DNA of 64,000 nt. Origin: Microcebus murinus. Taxonomy: Eukaryota > Chordata > Mammalia > Primates > Cheirogaleidae. The notes beneath the pieces were generated by a model. That model searched no databases. It saw only the letters and a list, made by a program, of their open reading frames with translations, and was not told the DNA's origin. Of the stretch, positions 1 through 12,465 are shown one piece after another; the first letter of the stretch is position 1; each line of letters begins with the position of its first letter. The DNA lies in contig NC_134111.1 in the NCBI RefSeq assembly GCF_040939455.1, forward strand, positions 56,500,501 through 56,564,500, in the 5' to 3' direction. Made by a program: the position numbers and the translations under genes.

Positions 1-410
1 CCTGGCTGTCCCTGGCGCTGGCGCTCGCGGCCGGCGGCTCCGGGGCGTTGGGGAGGACACGGGGACGCTAGCGAGGTGCGGGCGGAGGCGGAGGGCGAGG
101 CGGGAGGAAGGCGGGCTGGGGGCGGAGCGGGCCCCGGCAACGGCGGCTTCCAGTCACTCGCGGCAAATCGCGTCCCAGCCCCTCCGTGCGTCAGGCGGGG
201 GGCGGCGGCGCGGGTGGCCCGGCGACCTCTCGGCACCCGCTGCCCGACCCGCGTCCGCGCGACCCCGCGCGCGCCCGGGTGACGGCTGCACGGGGACCCG
301 GCCTGGCGCGGGAAGGGGGCGGGCGGGCGGGCGGAGAGTCCCACCCGGGCTGGGGGCTGGGCGAGTGGGCACTCTGACTCACCCGGGTGGGCCCTGCTGT
401 CCCCACCCCT
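1..410. promoter_or_regulatory. CpG island, probable promoter / first-exon region of a gene at the left edge
   Basis: The first 400 bases are very GC-rich with dense CpG, and composition falls sharply to ordinary AT-rich DNA after about 420. A run of overlapping GC boxes (gggcgg units) lies at 315-335, and a perfect AP-1/TRE site, tgactca, at 375-381. No TATA box is evident. CpG islands of this kind normally mark the promoter and first exon of a gene. The direction of transcription cannot be fixed from this window. If the gene runs rightward, the remaining 63 kb is probably intron; if leftward, it is upstream intergenic DNA. Confidence 0.8.
3..75 (+). other. Possible exon end with signal-peptide-like frame (uncertain)
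   Basis: In the third forward frame the window opens inside a reading frame translating WLSLALALAAGGSGALG, a hydrophobic Leu/Ala run followed by small residues, as in a secretory signal peptide. The frame meets TAG at 69-71. The best local splice donor, gag|gtgcgg, has its GT at 76-77, after that stop, so the frame cannot continue through it. A weaker GT at 47-48 precedes the stop. It may be the end of a real first coding exon using a poor donor, or a chance GC-rich frame. The upstream half is outside the window and I cannot name a gene. Confidence 0.2.
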
Positions 411-438
411 CTCCAAACTCCGATGGGGAGACGGTGAG

Positions 439-560
439 GGGTAGTGGAAGGAGCCCTGGACCTGAAGTCAGGAAGTCTGGGCTTGAGGGGGAGGGCCCGC
501 TACTTGACACCTTGGCAAGTTAATTGTTTCCTGTGGCCTCATCCTGAAGTACGTAGGTTC
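439..560 (+). repeat. MIR SINE fragment
   Basis: The phrase 'agccctggacctgaagtc' followed by a 'tgggctt' block matches the 5' half of the MIR core consensus (ctggagtcaga...tgggtt). The fragment is old and truncated and lies just outside the CpG island. Confidence 0.55.
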
Positions 561-1149
561 GAGTACAAGGTCTCCAAGATCTTCAGCATTCTAACATTCT
601 CATCCTTGGTTTGTCAGGATTCCTTTGCTCCCAAGTACCCACTGCCAGGAGATGCCAGGAGGGAGTTCTGTGGTGTGGTTGAAGGATGAAGGGGAAAGGG
701 TTGCCGTGGGAGAGGACTGGATCCAGAACATTTGTTTTGCTTTGAGGATCTTTCCATTGGACAGTGCAAAATTAATCCGCAAATGGCGCTCTCTTGATAC
801 TGGCTACTTCCCTATCTGTATCTGTTTTTCTTCAAATGTACTGACTTCAGACTCCTGATTCTTCTCATTTTATTGCGCAAATCATTTTTATGTCATTTCC
901 TGAATTCAGTTCCAAAGAGTCATCAGCGAATCCACACAAGATCACGGTGGCCATGTGGTTCCAATCCCAGGACTTCCATGTTACTCACTCAGCGCTCACT
1001 TCAGTATCACTTAATTCCATTGATAAAATCTTGCTATTCCAACCAGTAGGGAACCAAATTTGTCTCTACTAATGCACTCTGACTTAAAATCTCATGTATG
1101 AATTCTTCCTCTGAAATCTGTGCCTAACGGTCCATCTGCACCACTTCAG

Positions 1150-1805
1150 CTTCTTTGCCACTCTTTAGGTCAAGCCTTTCTAATTTCACTTCTGCTTCAG
1201 TTCCATAGAACTACCAGAGAATGCCCCCAAAACACAGAGCCAAGCATGACACATCTCTCTTTAAAATCCATCAGAGGCTCTCCAGCTGGTTGAATTGAGT
1301 TCAAACTCATACACGGCGGTTTATAATCTGATCCCTCGACCTCTTCTGCACCAGCTACAACTCCTAACATAGCCCCATATCACACACAGATTTAACAGGC
1401 TCTATCTCTGCTTTTGTAGTTCTCCCCATCTGAAATCTCATTTAACCAGGTGAACTCCTACTATCCTTCAAGATAATAACAATAGTAAATCACATCCCCT
1501 TGGAATCTTTCCTGACATCCCTCCTTTCTTTCACCAAACCAACATCCTCACCCCTACACACTTACACTCAACTAAATATTCTTTCCTCTCTGCTTTCATA
1601 GAATCTTTCATCTCCAGTATTCTCTATGATAATTCTTAGTACATTATTTTTTGCCACTGCTTTACATGGTGATCTTTTCTTCCTAGATTGCATTTTCCTT
1701 GAAAGGATAGGGATTTCATCTAGTTCATTTTTGGCTCCCCAGAACATAGCACAGTGCTCAGCACAAAGAAGATTCTCTTTAACTGTTTGCTGAAGGGTTG
1801 AAATC
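1150..1805 (+). repeat. L2 LINE 3' portion
   Basis: Pyrimidine-rich text with 'gaatctttcctgacatcc' and 'gattgcattttccttgaaa' ends in 'agcacagtgctcagcac', the standard L2 3' UTR ending that precedes its short terminal repeats. Similarity is diffuse, as expected of this ancient family. Open frames in it are fragments of decayed L2, not a host gene. Confidence 0.6.
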
Positions 1806-2069
1806 ATTACCCATTCCAACAAATAGGAAACTCAACAATATCCACAGTCCTTGCTTTCCTTAACCTTCCACAATGTTCTATTCTTTTCTCTACCATGTGG
1901 CATTCACTGCTTATCGTTTTAAACCCTCTCCAACTACCACTCACATTCTTTGCTTATCCTAATAAAGAAAGAGCATGCCATACAATCCATTATATAATAG
2001 TAATTCACAAAACATCCCTGCCCTTCCTCTTTCCATACCCTATTGTATGACCTCATTATTAGCTGAGGG

Positions 2070-2200
2070 GTAATTGCTATAATAGAAAAAACACTAGACT
2101 GCAAATTTACAGAATAAAGTCTGGGTGCCATATTTTCCAATACTACTGAATTAACTCAGCTCAATCACTTAAATTCACTAGGCTTCACTTCTGGGGTTCC
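2070..2200 (+). repeat. MIR SINE fragment
   Basis: A string resembling 'aacactagactg...gtctgggtgcc...aatcacttaaattcac' follows the order of MIR blocks (actggactg, tgggttc, gtcacttaa). Much diverged. Confidence 0.45.
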
Positions 2201-2396
2201 TTCAGCTCTGTGGTATGTCTATCTATATCTATATATAAAATGAAGGAACTACGGGGTCGTTGCAAAGTTGCTGTCCAGTATATGTTTGAACTCCAAGTGA
2301 TAAGAAACCACTCACTACCTCACAGGGTTATTCATCTTTGAACAATCCTGCTAGTCCCTTCGTTGAACTGAACTGTTTCTCCCTATAAATTTGGTA

Positions 2397-2558
2397 GATG
2401 GGAGGGGGGAGAAGGGATGGGTTTGTACATACCTAATGGATGCAGTGCACCGTCTGGGGGATGGACATGCTTGAAGCTCTGACTTGGGTGGGGCAAAGGC
2501 AATATATGTGACCTAAACGTGTACTCCATAATATGCTGAAATAAACAAAAAAAAATGT
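2397..2558 (+). mobile_element. 5'-truncated lemur-type L1, 3' end only
   Basis: A G-rich block is followed by 'gcaccgtctgggggatgg', 'gaagctctgacttggg' and 'ccataatatgctgaaataaa' with an A run. The same ordered blocks recur at 10646-10829 and 43715-43895, so this is the 3' UTR of one L1 lineage. Only about 160 bp is present, a typical truncated target-primed insertion. It abuts the start of the LTR that follows. Confidence 0.75.
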
Positions 2559-3070
2559 TAAATGTCCTCCAAAGATACCCATGTCCTTGTCTCTGGAACC
2601 TCTGAGTGTTACCTTATATGGCAAAAAGGACTTTGCAGCTATGATTAAGGATCTTGAATTGGGGAGATTATCCTGGTAAGCCCCAAATATAATAATATAT
2701 CCTTATTAAGAAGGACAGAGAAGAAGATTTCACATAGAAGAAGGAGGCAAGGTGGTAATTTGAAACAAGGTGCTATACTTCTGGTTTGGATGACAAAGGA
2801 ATGGGAGCTCTAGAAGCTCCAGGGAAGAATCCATTTGCCTTGCCAAGGAATAAAGAATACAGCTCAAGAAGCTAGAAAAGGCAAGACAATGGATTCTCTC
2901 CAGAGCTTCCAGAGGGACCATGGCCCTGCTGACACCTCGATTTTGACCCACTAAAACTGATTTTGGACTTCTGACTTCTAGGACTATAAAAAAATAAATG
3001 CATGTTGTTTTAAGACACAAAATTTGTGGTAATTTGTAAAAAAAAAAAATCTTGTAGGTAGCAATGGTAT
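2559..3070 (+). mobile_element. Solo LTR, MaLR/MLT1-like
   Basis: Ordered blocks match old ERVL-MaLR LTRs: 'tcctccaaagatacccatg', 'ggcaaaaaggactttgcag', 'gattaaggatcttgaattg', 'ctgctgacacctcgatttt', then 'taataa/ttgttttaag' and 'tttgtggtaatttgt' at the 3' end. No retroviral internal region is attached, so it is a solo LTR. An apparent 123-codon minus-strand frame lies wholly inside it and is not a gene. Subfamily is not assigned. Confidence 0.6.
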
Positions 3071-3094
3071 TGGTGGAAACACCATTGATCTTAA

Positions 3095-3268
3095 ACTTCA
3101 AAGTGGTGTGGTCAAATTCTAGTTCTATAACTTCCTAGCTGTGTGACCTTGGAAAAGTACCAAACCTCTCCAAGTATAAGTTTGTTCAACTCTAAAAGGG
3201 AAAAATAATAGCATCTTAAATAATTATTATAAATATGATTACAATGAGCATTAAAGTGCCTGGTGAAT
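3095..3268 (+). repeat. MIR SINE
   Basis: Contains 'cctagctgtgtgaccttgg', the most conserved MIR core phrase, followed by an 'aacctctcc' block and a degraded 'aaaaggga..aataata' block and 'gtgcctgg' near the end. Confidence 0.8.
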
Positions 3269-4457
3269 CTGAATCTAGTGGTAACATTTGTGGAGTATAG
3301 GACAGCCCTGTTCCCCTTTCACAAGCTTGTAAAGATTTGAAGTCAACAATCACAGTATGTGCTTTTTCACACCTGTCTTTATTCATGCCCCATTCATCTC
3401 CTCCATACTCTCTCATCTTAACATACTCTAGTGCCTCTTAAAATGTGGTGCCTAGAACTGAATCCAATATTCCAAGTATAAAGAGAGGAGTGGAGGAGCA
3501 TGATTTTCTGCATTCTAATGATGATATTTCAAAATGATATTCATGTTTGATATCACATTATTTTCTACCATCCCATACTGCTCATAAATATCATGTTATT
3601 GCCAACTGAAAACAAATAAAAATACCCCCAAATCTTTTTAAAATCTTTAACGTATATACAGCTATCAGACCATATTTCCTTAAACCTGTATTTTGCAATT
3701 TGTTTTTGGAAACTTAGTGCAGATCTTTGCATTTATTCCCTTTAAATATCACTTTGGAAGTTACATAGCAGAACCCCCTGCCAACTAGAAATCAATGTGA
3801 AATGAGAGTAACATTTAGAAAACATTCATGGGTGGGGGAAAAAGAATCCAAAAGGCACTTCAAGCAACAAGTTTCTAAATTCCTAATTTCTCCCCTGCAA
3901 CTTCCCTTAGGCTTTATATTTAGGCCCATTTAGTTGTCATCTAAAATTATATAACTCCTCATATTCATTTTATTTTTATAATAAATTAATATTGAAAACA
4001 CATTTTATGAGCATATTTCATGCAATTGTTCACTTGAAACTCTGAAGATGCTCAGTCTCAGGCAGGCTGGTGTTACTGCCACTGTACTGGAGCTCAGCAC
4101 TGTTAGGCAATTTGCTGAACATTCACCCAGCACCAAAGTCACCTTCCTGGAGAAACTGCCCCTCCCACAGTACTTGCTGAAGGGATGGCTCCAGGCAGTC
4201 CTCTTTCACGCTTTGTGTGTAATCCCTAAATCACAGTTGATGGCCTGTGGTTGGGCACTGACTTATAAACAGCCAAGTCATAACCATTCAAAAAAATGAC
4301 CTGGGAAAAAAAGTTCAGTCCCCAAAAGCTGATCCAATCAGACAATCAATTGGGGAAGCTGACTACAAAAGGAGGCACAGAGGCTGGCCGTGGCTGGGAA
4401 GAAAGAGCCCTGTAGATCACCAGTGAGCAGAAGTTAATGTCAACCAATGACTAAGCA

Positions 4458-4880
4458 GAGAGCATCCATCCACACATTCATTCACTCATTCATTCAATAA
4501 GTATATATTACATGTCTCCTCTGTTTTAGGTACTGGACATATAATATGGACAAAATACACAAAAATTCTGCCTCATAGACCTTGCATTATGGTGGATGGG
4601 ATGAACAATAAACACAAAAACGTAAATCAAATAGTATATTAGAAGGCAATAAGTGTTGGATAAAAATAATGCAAAGAAGGGGACTCAAAAGTGCCAAGAA
4701 GGTGGGGTGTAATTTTTAGTAACAGGAACAGGGAAGGCCTCACTGATAAGGTGGCATTCGAGCTACGGCTTGAAGGATCTGAGGCAGTGTGCCTGTGGAA
4801 AAGAAAAGACATAAAGAATAGAAGCTAAGGGAGCCAGCTAGTGGTGGGGCGATACTGAAGCCCACACCAAGGAGAGGAGC
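4458..4880 (-). repeat. L2 LINE 3' portion, minus strand
   Basis: It begins with 'cattcactcattcattcaa' and 'aagtatatatta', the reverse complement of the L2 3' terminal repeats. 'cagggaaggcctcactgat' and 'aggtggcattcgagc' follow, matching L2 sequence upstream of its 3' UTR read backwards. Confidence 0.7.
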
Positions 4881-4904
4881 AGTAAAATCAGGTAACACAT
4901 AGAG

Positions 4905-5345
<441 letters not shown>

Positions 5346-6394
5346 TTGTGGATGGGTGCCTCAATAATCTCAGATGATAGGAATGTTCCACTAACTATTA
5401 ATAGGATAAGACCGCTAACTCCCACTGATATCTTGGATTCTGAGCACCCTCAAATTCTGTGTTCCAGAAAGCCCAGTGCAGCTTGCATTCCTCTACTGCT
5501 AGGCTCCTTGGTTGTTCAAATTTTCTGTTGTTCATAGGAAGCATGATATCATGGCTGAGATTTCAGTTTTTCTAATTTCCATTAGTATTCTTTACCAACC
5601 AAATGAACAAAAACCAAACTCTGACACCCTATTCCCTGAGATAACATGGTTGAGTTTCTATATCTTACAACCAAAATTGCCTAACATACCAAAGTCACAA
5701 AGCTATGAGATAGTGGTGCCAAAACTGCACCACCGGACTGGTATTCTTAATCCTGTAACTCATGGTGGTACCCTTATGGGCAAAACAAAAATGGAAATTT
5801 GGGACTATTTCTTTAACATTTCAAAAACATTTTTTGGAAATTATCAAAGTATATTTTAAAATAGTAAGTTATATAGCATTCATTTTAATAATGTACATTT
5901 AATATATTATTGAATCTTAAGAAAAATATTTAATAATTTTATGAAGAAATTACTCTGAGTACCCAATTTATCAGTTCTGACTGATTTGACATTTTATTCC
6001 CTGATCAAAATTTCTCTCTTTCACTGAGGCAGTTAAAAAAAATCTAGTATTTTTTTAAAAATATGTTAATACTTTCATGATTCTGAAATTATATAAATGA
6101 CAATTTAAAGGTTTTTTGTAGGGTTTTTTTCCATTTCTGTTGTTGTTTGTTTGGCCTCCTGTTAGTTCATTATCTAGGCCAGAGTACTTGGCATCTTTAG
6201 ACAATAGAATTTTTCCAAGGCCAGCATAGTTTGTCTTCACTTGTATCAGGTGTTCCCCACCATCCCCAATCACACTTTCACAAAATATTTTTGGCAAACT
6301 GTCCAAAGGAAAGAGTAAAAAACAGTGTCTGATTTTTTGGTAAAATCAGCAAAACCTTTTCCTAACAAGAACTGACTTCTTTTTCTGGTTATAT

Positions 6395-6545
6395 AATCAG
6401 GGTTTTAAAGCTGGAAGACACCTTGTCTATTCCAACATCCTCTTTTCCCTGAGATCCAGAGAAGTTAAGCAACATACCCAACTCTAGAGTTAGTTGACAA
6501 AATGTCAAACACTAGAATCCAGGCCTCCTAACTATTAGTTCACAT
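6395..6545 (-). repeat. MIR SINE, minus strand
   Basis: The series 'gttttaaagctggaagac', 'gagatccagagaagttaag' and 'ctagaatccaggcctcct' corresponds to the reverse complement of MIR (conserved gaagttaag and aacccaggtctcct phrases). Confidence 0.65.
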
Positions 6546-6836
6546 GAGCCTTGGAAAGTATTTGAATATGTGTGGTATTATCTGTATGTGCATAAATAGG
6601 TGTGATACATAATTTAGACATAATACAAGTTTATGTCTTAAGCATCAAAAGTACTTTAAAAGTATTGTGAATTATAGAAAATAAACTAAAATTTCTGGCT
6701 AGGAAAAAGCCCCTAATTTCAGTGATCAATTTGCTGTCACTCTTGGTTAATATAAACTATGTAATAGAGATTAACAAGGGAGGCCAAGTGAAAAGCAAAT
6801 TGTTCAGGCAAATGGTTTTAAATGCTTCTGGCAATA

Positions 6837-6870
6837 TATTACATAATATAATGCAATATATTATGTAATA
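6837..6870. other. 14-bp perfect AT-rich inverted repeat
   Basis: Arms at 6837-6850 and 6857-6870 ('tattacataatata' and its exact complement) are separated by six bases, atgcaa. It could form a hairpin or cruciform. No flanking transposon is recognised. Confidence 0.7.
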
Positions 6871-6984
6871 GAATACAGTAAACTGGCTGTGCCAATTTTT
6901 ATAGTTCTCTTCAATAAATTTTTCTCTTCAATAAGTACCATTAAATGTTAATACAATGGATGCCCAAAAGCATGTTCCTGAGTC

Positions 6985-7345
6985 AGAGCTCCTTGGTTGC
7001 AAGTGCCAAAGATAATTTGAACTGGATTAGGGTGGAGGGACGCTGGATTTTCTGGAACAATCCTGAGGTAGCTCAGAGCATTGAAGGAAGAACTGCATTT
7101 CTGGGGACCTCAGAGATCCAAGCAAAACCGTCATCTTTCTTTTTGCCCCTTCTCTCAAATTTGTTCCTCTTGGATTTTTCTTCAATTTGTTCAACAGAAA
7201 ATCAGTTTGTTTTGGACTATAAGGAACAAAGCCCCAGCCAGGTAGCACTGGCTGTAGGTACATTCTCCAGCTTTGTACATAGTTCATGTAGAAAAATATC
7301 AGGAGTAGCTATTATTTTGGGTCACATGAACATTGGAACACTGTA
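6985..7345 (-). mobile_element. Old MLT1-like LTR, minus strand (tentative)
   Basis: 'ggttgcaagtgccaaagata' with 'atttgaactggatta' is the reverse complement of the common MLT1 3' end (taagccagttt...cacttgcaacc). The distal end reads 'ttgggtcacatgaac', also an MLT1 phrase. A 133-codon forward frame here (6945-7346) is therefore not taken as a gene. Confidence 0.45.
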
Positions 7346-9160
7346 GCCAGTAGAACAAGATTAGCCTGGGGTGTAGGAGGTTAAGTATTTAAACTGTCAG
7401 TTTCCATCCCAGGAGAAAGTTTACCCCAAGGGAGATAGGGGCACTACCACCAGAGGGAGAGAGAGGGTAACAGGCAGATAAAAGCAAAAGCTGTTCACTC
7501 CAAGATGTGTGCTTCCCGAAGTCTCACACTAGAAAGGTGATTTTTGTGAAATATTTTATCACCCACTCAAGTATTAAAATTATGTTGTAAATTACTCCTA
7601 GTCTCATCGTTCTATATTAAAAACCTATACTTAAGTACTTTTATCTGGTTTGTTAATGTCTCTTTAAAATCATAGCCCAGAAAGGCCCTTCAATTTATAC
7701 TTGATTATGGTAGAAAAATACAATTTTGTTTGATCAGAGCATTTTTACCTATTACTTGTATTATAAAAATTTAAATCTAAAAATATTTTATGCAAAGCTG
7801 AAGAGATAAAAAGACTTAATTGTCAAATTCAATCCGCACAGTGAAATATTCAGGTCTCATTAAAAAGGTATTAGCTAAGTTACAGAGAAAGTTCTTAAGT
7901 TTCTGTTACATGGTATTTCAATATGGGGCTAGGTCCTAGATATTAGTAAGACAGAAAAGAATGTTAAAAACAAGCTTGGTCCAAGTCATAAGTTTCCCCT
8001 TTGTTTTTCTAATGTGTTCTAGTCATCAGCCTGAATACAAAGGTCAAGAATATTTACCTCAGTGATCAAGCAATATGTTCTGCTCTGGACTCTTAAAATC
8101 TGACGCCAGGGACTAAACTGTTTCCCTCTTAGCTTCAGGTCTCTGGTGGTCAGAAATGACTCTCTTGTTTATCTACATTTTTTTTTTTAAATCCTGTGTT
8201 CTTGACCAAAATAGGGACGGAACACATTTAAAAATAATCTCCACCCATCGCCAGGCTTCTTCCACTCTGTCGTTCTTGCCAGCTGCCCTGGAGAGGTGTG
8301 TGAAACTCTTGTGTGACCAGCAGCTGAATGGCAGCCGGGGAGAAGCCCGATGCAGGAAGTCTGAGGAGGCACTAGCAACACAGAAGTGAAGAATTGATTT
8401 GGTTGTGGGATAAAGTGGAAAATGGAAAGAATTGCCTTTTGTGTCAGTCCAACTTTTCCTCTCCTTCTGAATAAAACATTATTATGTAACAAAGGGCCTT
8501 TAAACAATTTCTTTCTTTCTTAAATTGGCGATTTGACAAATACAGATTGTGTCATCCTGGGTTAAAGCCACTTCTTAGGGTGTGGAGTTACTTGATTCCA
8601 GCATTAGGGATCAGTGTGCTCAAAACATGTGACACCAAGTAGCTCCAGGCCTGGTTAATATTGTCTTAGGTTTAAGGGGAAAAATGGAATGAAAAAAGTA
8701 TGTTCTGTTTGGGGACTTGAAGAAACGGAGGCCACCAAGTGGACCCTAGTTGACCCTTTTTCTGAAACCTTAACTTTTAATGTAAAAAATTATGCAATTC
8801 AATAAATATATTTTATTGCCTTTCTTATGGATTAAAAAAAATCATCTAGACTTCTCCACTTAAAGGACAGCAGCAAATTTTGGGCAAGAGCTGTTGCTGC
8901 TGCTCAGCTTACCCTCCCAACAAACAATCCCGGTGTCTTGTCTGCAAAGAAATTGTGCCTAGATGCTTCCAAGCGAGAGTATGCGACTCTGGAAGTGTTC
9001 AGAGATTCTGTGTTCAGACATCCACTTGGTTGTATCCAGGAAGCTGTGTCATTCTAATATCACATGACCAACTTTTAAACACTTTACTTGGAAAAAAGAT
9101 GAGAGTGACAAGAAACATAGGAAAAGACATTCAATGAGTTCTTTGTTCATGCAACCAAAA
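7346..9160. other. No gene or confident repeat identified
   Basis: Mostly unique-looking sequence. A GC-richer block at 8230-8400 is followed by a canonical aataaa at about 8470, but without splice signals I can anchor this is not annotated as an exon. Confidence 0.45.
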
Positions 9161-9164
9161 CTGG

Positions 9165-9700
9165 AGTGCCAGCATGTGTGAGGGACCCAGAGACAAAGAC
9201 GAGGATGTCATAAGTTTGCTTTCAGTCTAATGGGGAGGCAGGAACTCAAACAAGCACTCGGTGCAACATGATACATACTACGGTTGTAATTAAATTCTAC
9301 ACAAAGTGTTACCAGGACCCAGAGCAGAGTCACTGCCAGGGTGTCTGGTGACAAGTTCACTGAGGCATTGACATTTGAACTGAGTCTAGAAGAAAAGTCA
9401 TCATTATCTAGGCTGAGAAAAGGCGGAAAAAGCAGAAGAAAGAGTGTATACACTGGCTGAGAGGCACTAAAGAACATGCTGTTTGGAGGAGAATTGTGAG
9501 TATTCTTGCTGTGGATGCATGAACAGAGGATCATTTGAGGGAAGGATCAAAATGAGAAGCACCTGTGGGCCTGGGGTGGCAAACTCAACAGCCCGCAGAG
9601 GACAGGCAGGGACTGTAAATCACCATAGAGGACAAGCAGGTTGAGGTGCAAAATGCACTGTTTGTGAGTGTCAGAGCTGATCACTGAAGGACACAAAATC
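9165..9700 (-). repeat. L2 LINE fragment, minus strand
   Basis: Blocks such as 'cagtctaatggggaggcag', 'ggcattgacatttgaactg' and 'aacatgctgtttggagg' follow the order of the reverse-complemented L2 3' region. This copy is independent of the one that starts at 9788 with its own 3' end. Confidence 0.55.
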
Positions 9701-10137
9701 TCTAAAAATATTGCACAAATTATACTGTCCCCCACAAGAGAGATTGTCTCTTATGCTCTCTCCAAGAATGAGTATTTACAGTCATTTTTTATTCATTCAA
9801 CAAATATTTATTGAGTACCTATAATTTTGAAGTATTGCATTAGGAATTGAGACTATAGCAGTGAATACAACAAAAAATTCCTACCTTCATGGATCTTACA
9901 TTGCAGTGCAGGGGAGACAGAAAAATGGATAAAGAAGTAAAATGTACAGGTGTCAGATAAATGCTATGGAGAAAAGTAAAGGACAGAGAACCACTAGAGA
10001 ACAGGGGGTAGGCTGGGTTTCAGGTAGGGTGATTTAGAAGGCCTCTCCAAGAAGGTAACCATTGAGCAAAGACTGAAGAAGGTGAAGGAGGGAGTTATGG
10101 GGACATTCACCTGTGGGAAGAACATTTCAAGTGGAGG

Positions 10138-10181
10138 AAACAACAAATGAAAGGCTCAAAATGAAAACAACAAATGAAAGG
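10138..10181 (+). repeat. Short tandem duplication, 27-bp period
   Basis: The 17-mer 'aaacaacaaatgaaagg' occurs at 10138-10154 and again at 10165-10181. It is a local duplication inside the L2. Confidence 0.7.
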
Positions 10182-10347
10182 TGAGATCAAGCCTGCCAGG
10201 GCAGGAGATAAAGGGGACCGAGGGTGGGGGGAAAGAGATTATGTAGGGTCTTTTAGGGAAATCTAAAGATTGAAGCTTCAGTTCTGAGCAAGTTGAAAAA
10301 CTTTAACTTTTGAGCAGAGGAGTGATAAGTGGGGGTTGTTATGTTTA

Positions 10348-10360
10348 AAGACTCACTTTG

Positions 10361-10361
<1 letters not shown>
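10348..10361 (+). repeat. Left copy of a 14-bp target-site duplication
   Basis: 'aagactcactttgg' here is repeated exactly at 10961-10974. The two copies bracket the Alu/L1 composite, and the L2 text is continuous once one copy and the insert are removed. Confidence 0.85.
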
Positions 10362-10829
<468 letters not shown>

Positions 10830-10913
10830 GAAGGTCTCTCAATTTCAATTTGTCTGGTATTTTCTCATAATGAGATCTCAATATCTATATTTTTGGCAAT
10901 AAAATTACCAACA

Positions 10914-10950
<37 letters not shown>

Positions 10951-10955
10951 GTAAA
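10830..10955 (+). mobile_element. Probable 3'-transduced flank with second tail
   Basis: About 84 bp that belongs neither to the L1 nor to the surrounding L2. It carries aataaa at 10898-10903 and is followed after about 10-15 bases by an (AAAT)n tail at 10914-10951. A new poly(A) signal plus tail after the L1's own tail is the usual form of L1 3' transduction. The right target-site copy begins at 10961. Confidence 0.55.
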
Positions 10956-11705
10956 GCATGAAGACTCACTTTGGTTGCTGTGTGCAGCCAGAATGAATGC
11001 CTTGAGGGATGGGAAGAAGCACAGAGACCAGCTGAGAAGTGAGAGTACCACCCAGGACAGACATGATGATGGCTTGGCCCAGCCTGGTGGCAGCATGGGT
11101 GGTAAGAGAAAACACTTAGATTCTGATTACATGTCAAAGATAGAGCACCAGGATTTCCTGAAAGATTGGATTTGGGCTATACAATAAACAGACAAATCCA
11201 GGGATAACTCTAAAGTGTATGGCCCGAGTAATTAAAATGATAATATTCCATTATGGAGAAGATTGTGAGGAGGAGCAGTTTGAGGGAGAGGGGGACAATT
11301 TGGTTGTCCCCCTAAAACCAAACTCAACAATTTGGTTTTAGAATTGTTAACTTTGAGATGCCTATCAGACAATAAGCATAAACTTAGAATAAGCAGCTGG
11401 ACATATGAACCTGGAGTTAAAGGAGGAGGTCTGAACTAGAAATACACATTTGGAATTTGTTGTTGTGTATATGTAACGTTAAAACAACGAGACTCAATAA
11501 AACCAACAAGTGTAGAGAGAGGTCTGAAGACTCAGCTATGGAGCATTCTACTGTTTAGACACTGGGAAGGTGAGACTGAGAAGGAATAGCCAGTGAAGTT
11601 GAAGAAAAACCAGGACAGTATGTTATCCTGGAAGCCAAGGGAAGAAAGTATTTCAAAGAAGAGAGAATGATCAACTCTGTCAAATGTTACTAGTAGGACA
11701 GGTGG

Positions 11706-12113
11706 TTTAGTCAGGCTTTTCCTGAAACAGAACCATTAGGATGTGTGCAGAGAGATTTATTTTAAGGAATTGGCTCATGCAATTATGGAGGCTGGAAAAG
11801 TCCCAAATCTGCATGGTGGGTGGGCAGGCTGGAGACTCAGGAAGAGGTGATGGTGCAGTCCAAGTCAGGAGGCCTTCTGCTACAGAATGCCTTCTTGTTC
11901 AGGGAAGGTGAGTCTTTTGTTCTATTCATGCCTTTGACTGATTGGATGAAGCCCCAACACGGTGTGGAGGGCAATCTTTTTTATTTGAAGTCCACAGCTT
12001 TAAAAGTAATTCTCATCTAAAAACACCCCCACAGAAACATCCAGAATAATGTTTGACCAAATATCTGGGCAACATGGCCCAGCCAATTTGACACACGAAA
12101 TTAACCGTCACAG
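11706..12113 (-). mobile_element. Solo LTR, MLT2-like (ERVL), minus strand
   Basis: It starts near 'cctgaaacagaaccattagg' with 'agagagatttattttaagg' and 'ggctcatgcaattatggagg', and ends 'ttgacacacgaaattaacc'. This is the reverse complement of an ERVL LTR of the MLT2 group. No internal retroviral sequence accompanies it. It sits inside the L2 and next to a second LTR. Confidence 0.7.
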
Positions 12114-12117
12114 CAAG

Positions 12118-12465
12118 TGCTATGGTTTGAATGTTTATGTTCCTCTCAAAACTCACATCGAAACTTAATCCCCAATGCAAGAGTATTAAGGGGTGGGACT
12201 TTTAGGACGTGATTAAGCTATAAGGGGTCTGCCCTTATGAGTGGATTAGTGTCCTTATAAAAGTCTCTTTTGTACTTCCCTTCCATCAAGTAAGGACACT
12301 TATTTGGGACCATCTTTGAGGAACGGGGTTTCACCAGACATTGAACCTATTAATGCTTTGATCTTGGACTTCCTGGGCTCTGGAACTGTGAGAAATACTT
12401 TTCTGTTATTTATAAATACCCAGTCTCAGGTATTCTGCTATGGCAGTACAAAAAAACTGACACAA
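12118..12465 (+). mobile_element. Solo LTR, MaLR (MLT1/MST-like)
   Basis: It begins 'tgctatggtttgaatgttta', continues 'ggattagtgtccttataaaa' and 'gatcttggacttcctgggc', and ends 'gaaatacttttctgttattt', 'acccagtctcagg' and 'ctgacacaac'. These are standard MaLR LTR blocks in order. It is directly adjacent to the MLT2-like LTR, and both interrupt the L2. Confidence 0.75.

Noticed and set aside
2730..3101. 123-codon minus-strand frame
   Set aside because: Lies within an LTR and reads antisense to it.
8150..8490. Possible terminal exon with aataaa at about 8470
   Set aside because: The signal is common by chance in AT-rich DNA and I could not support a matching acceptor, reading frame or downstream element.
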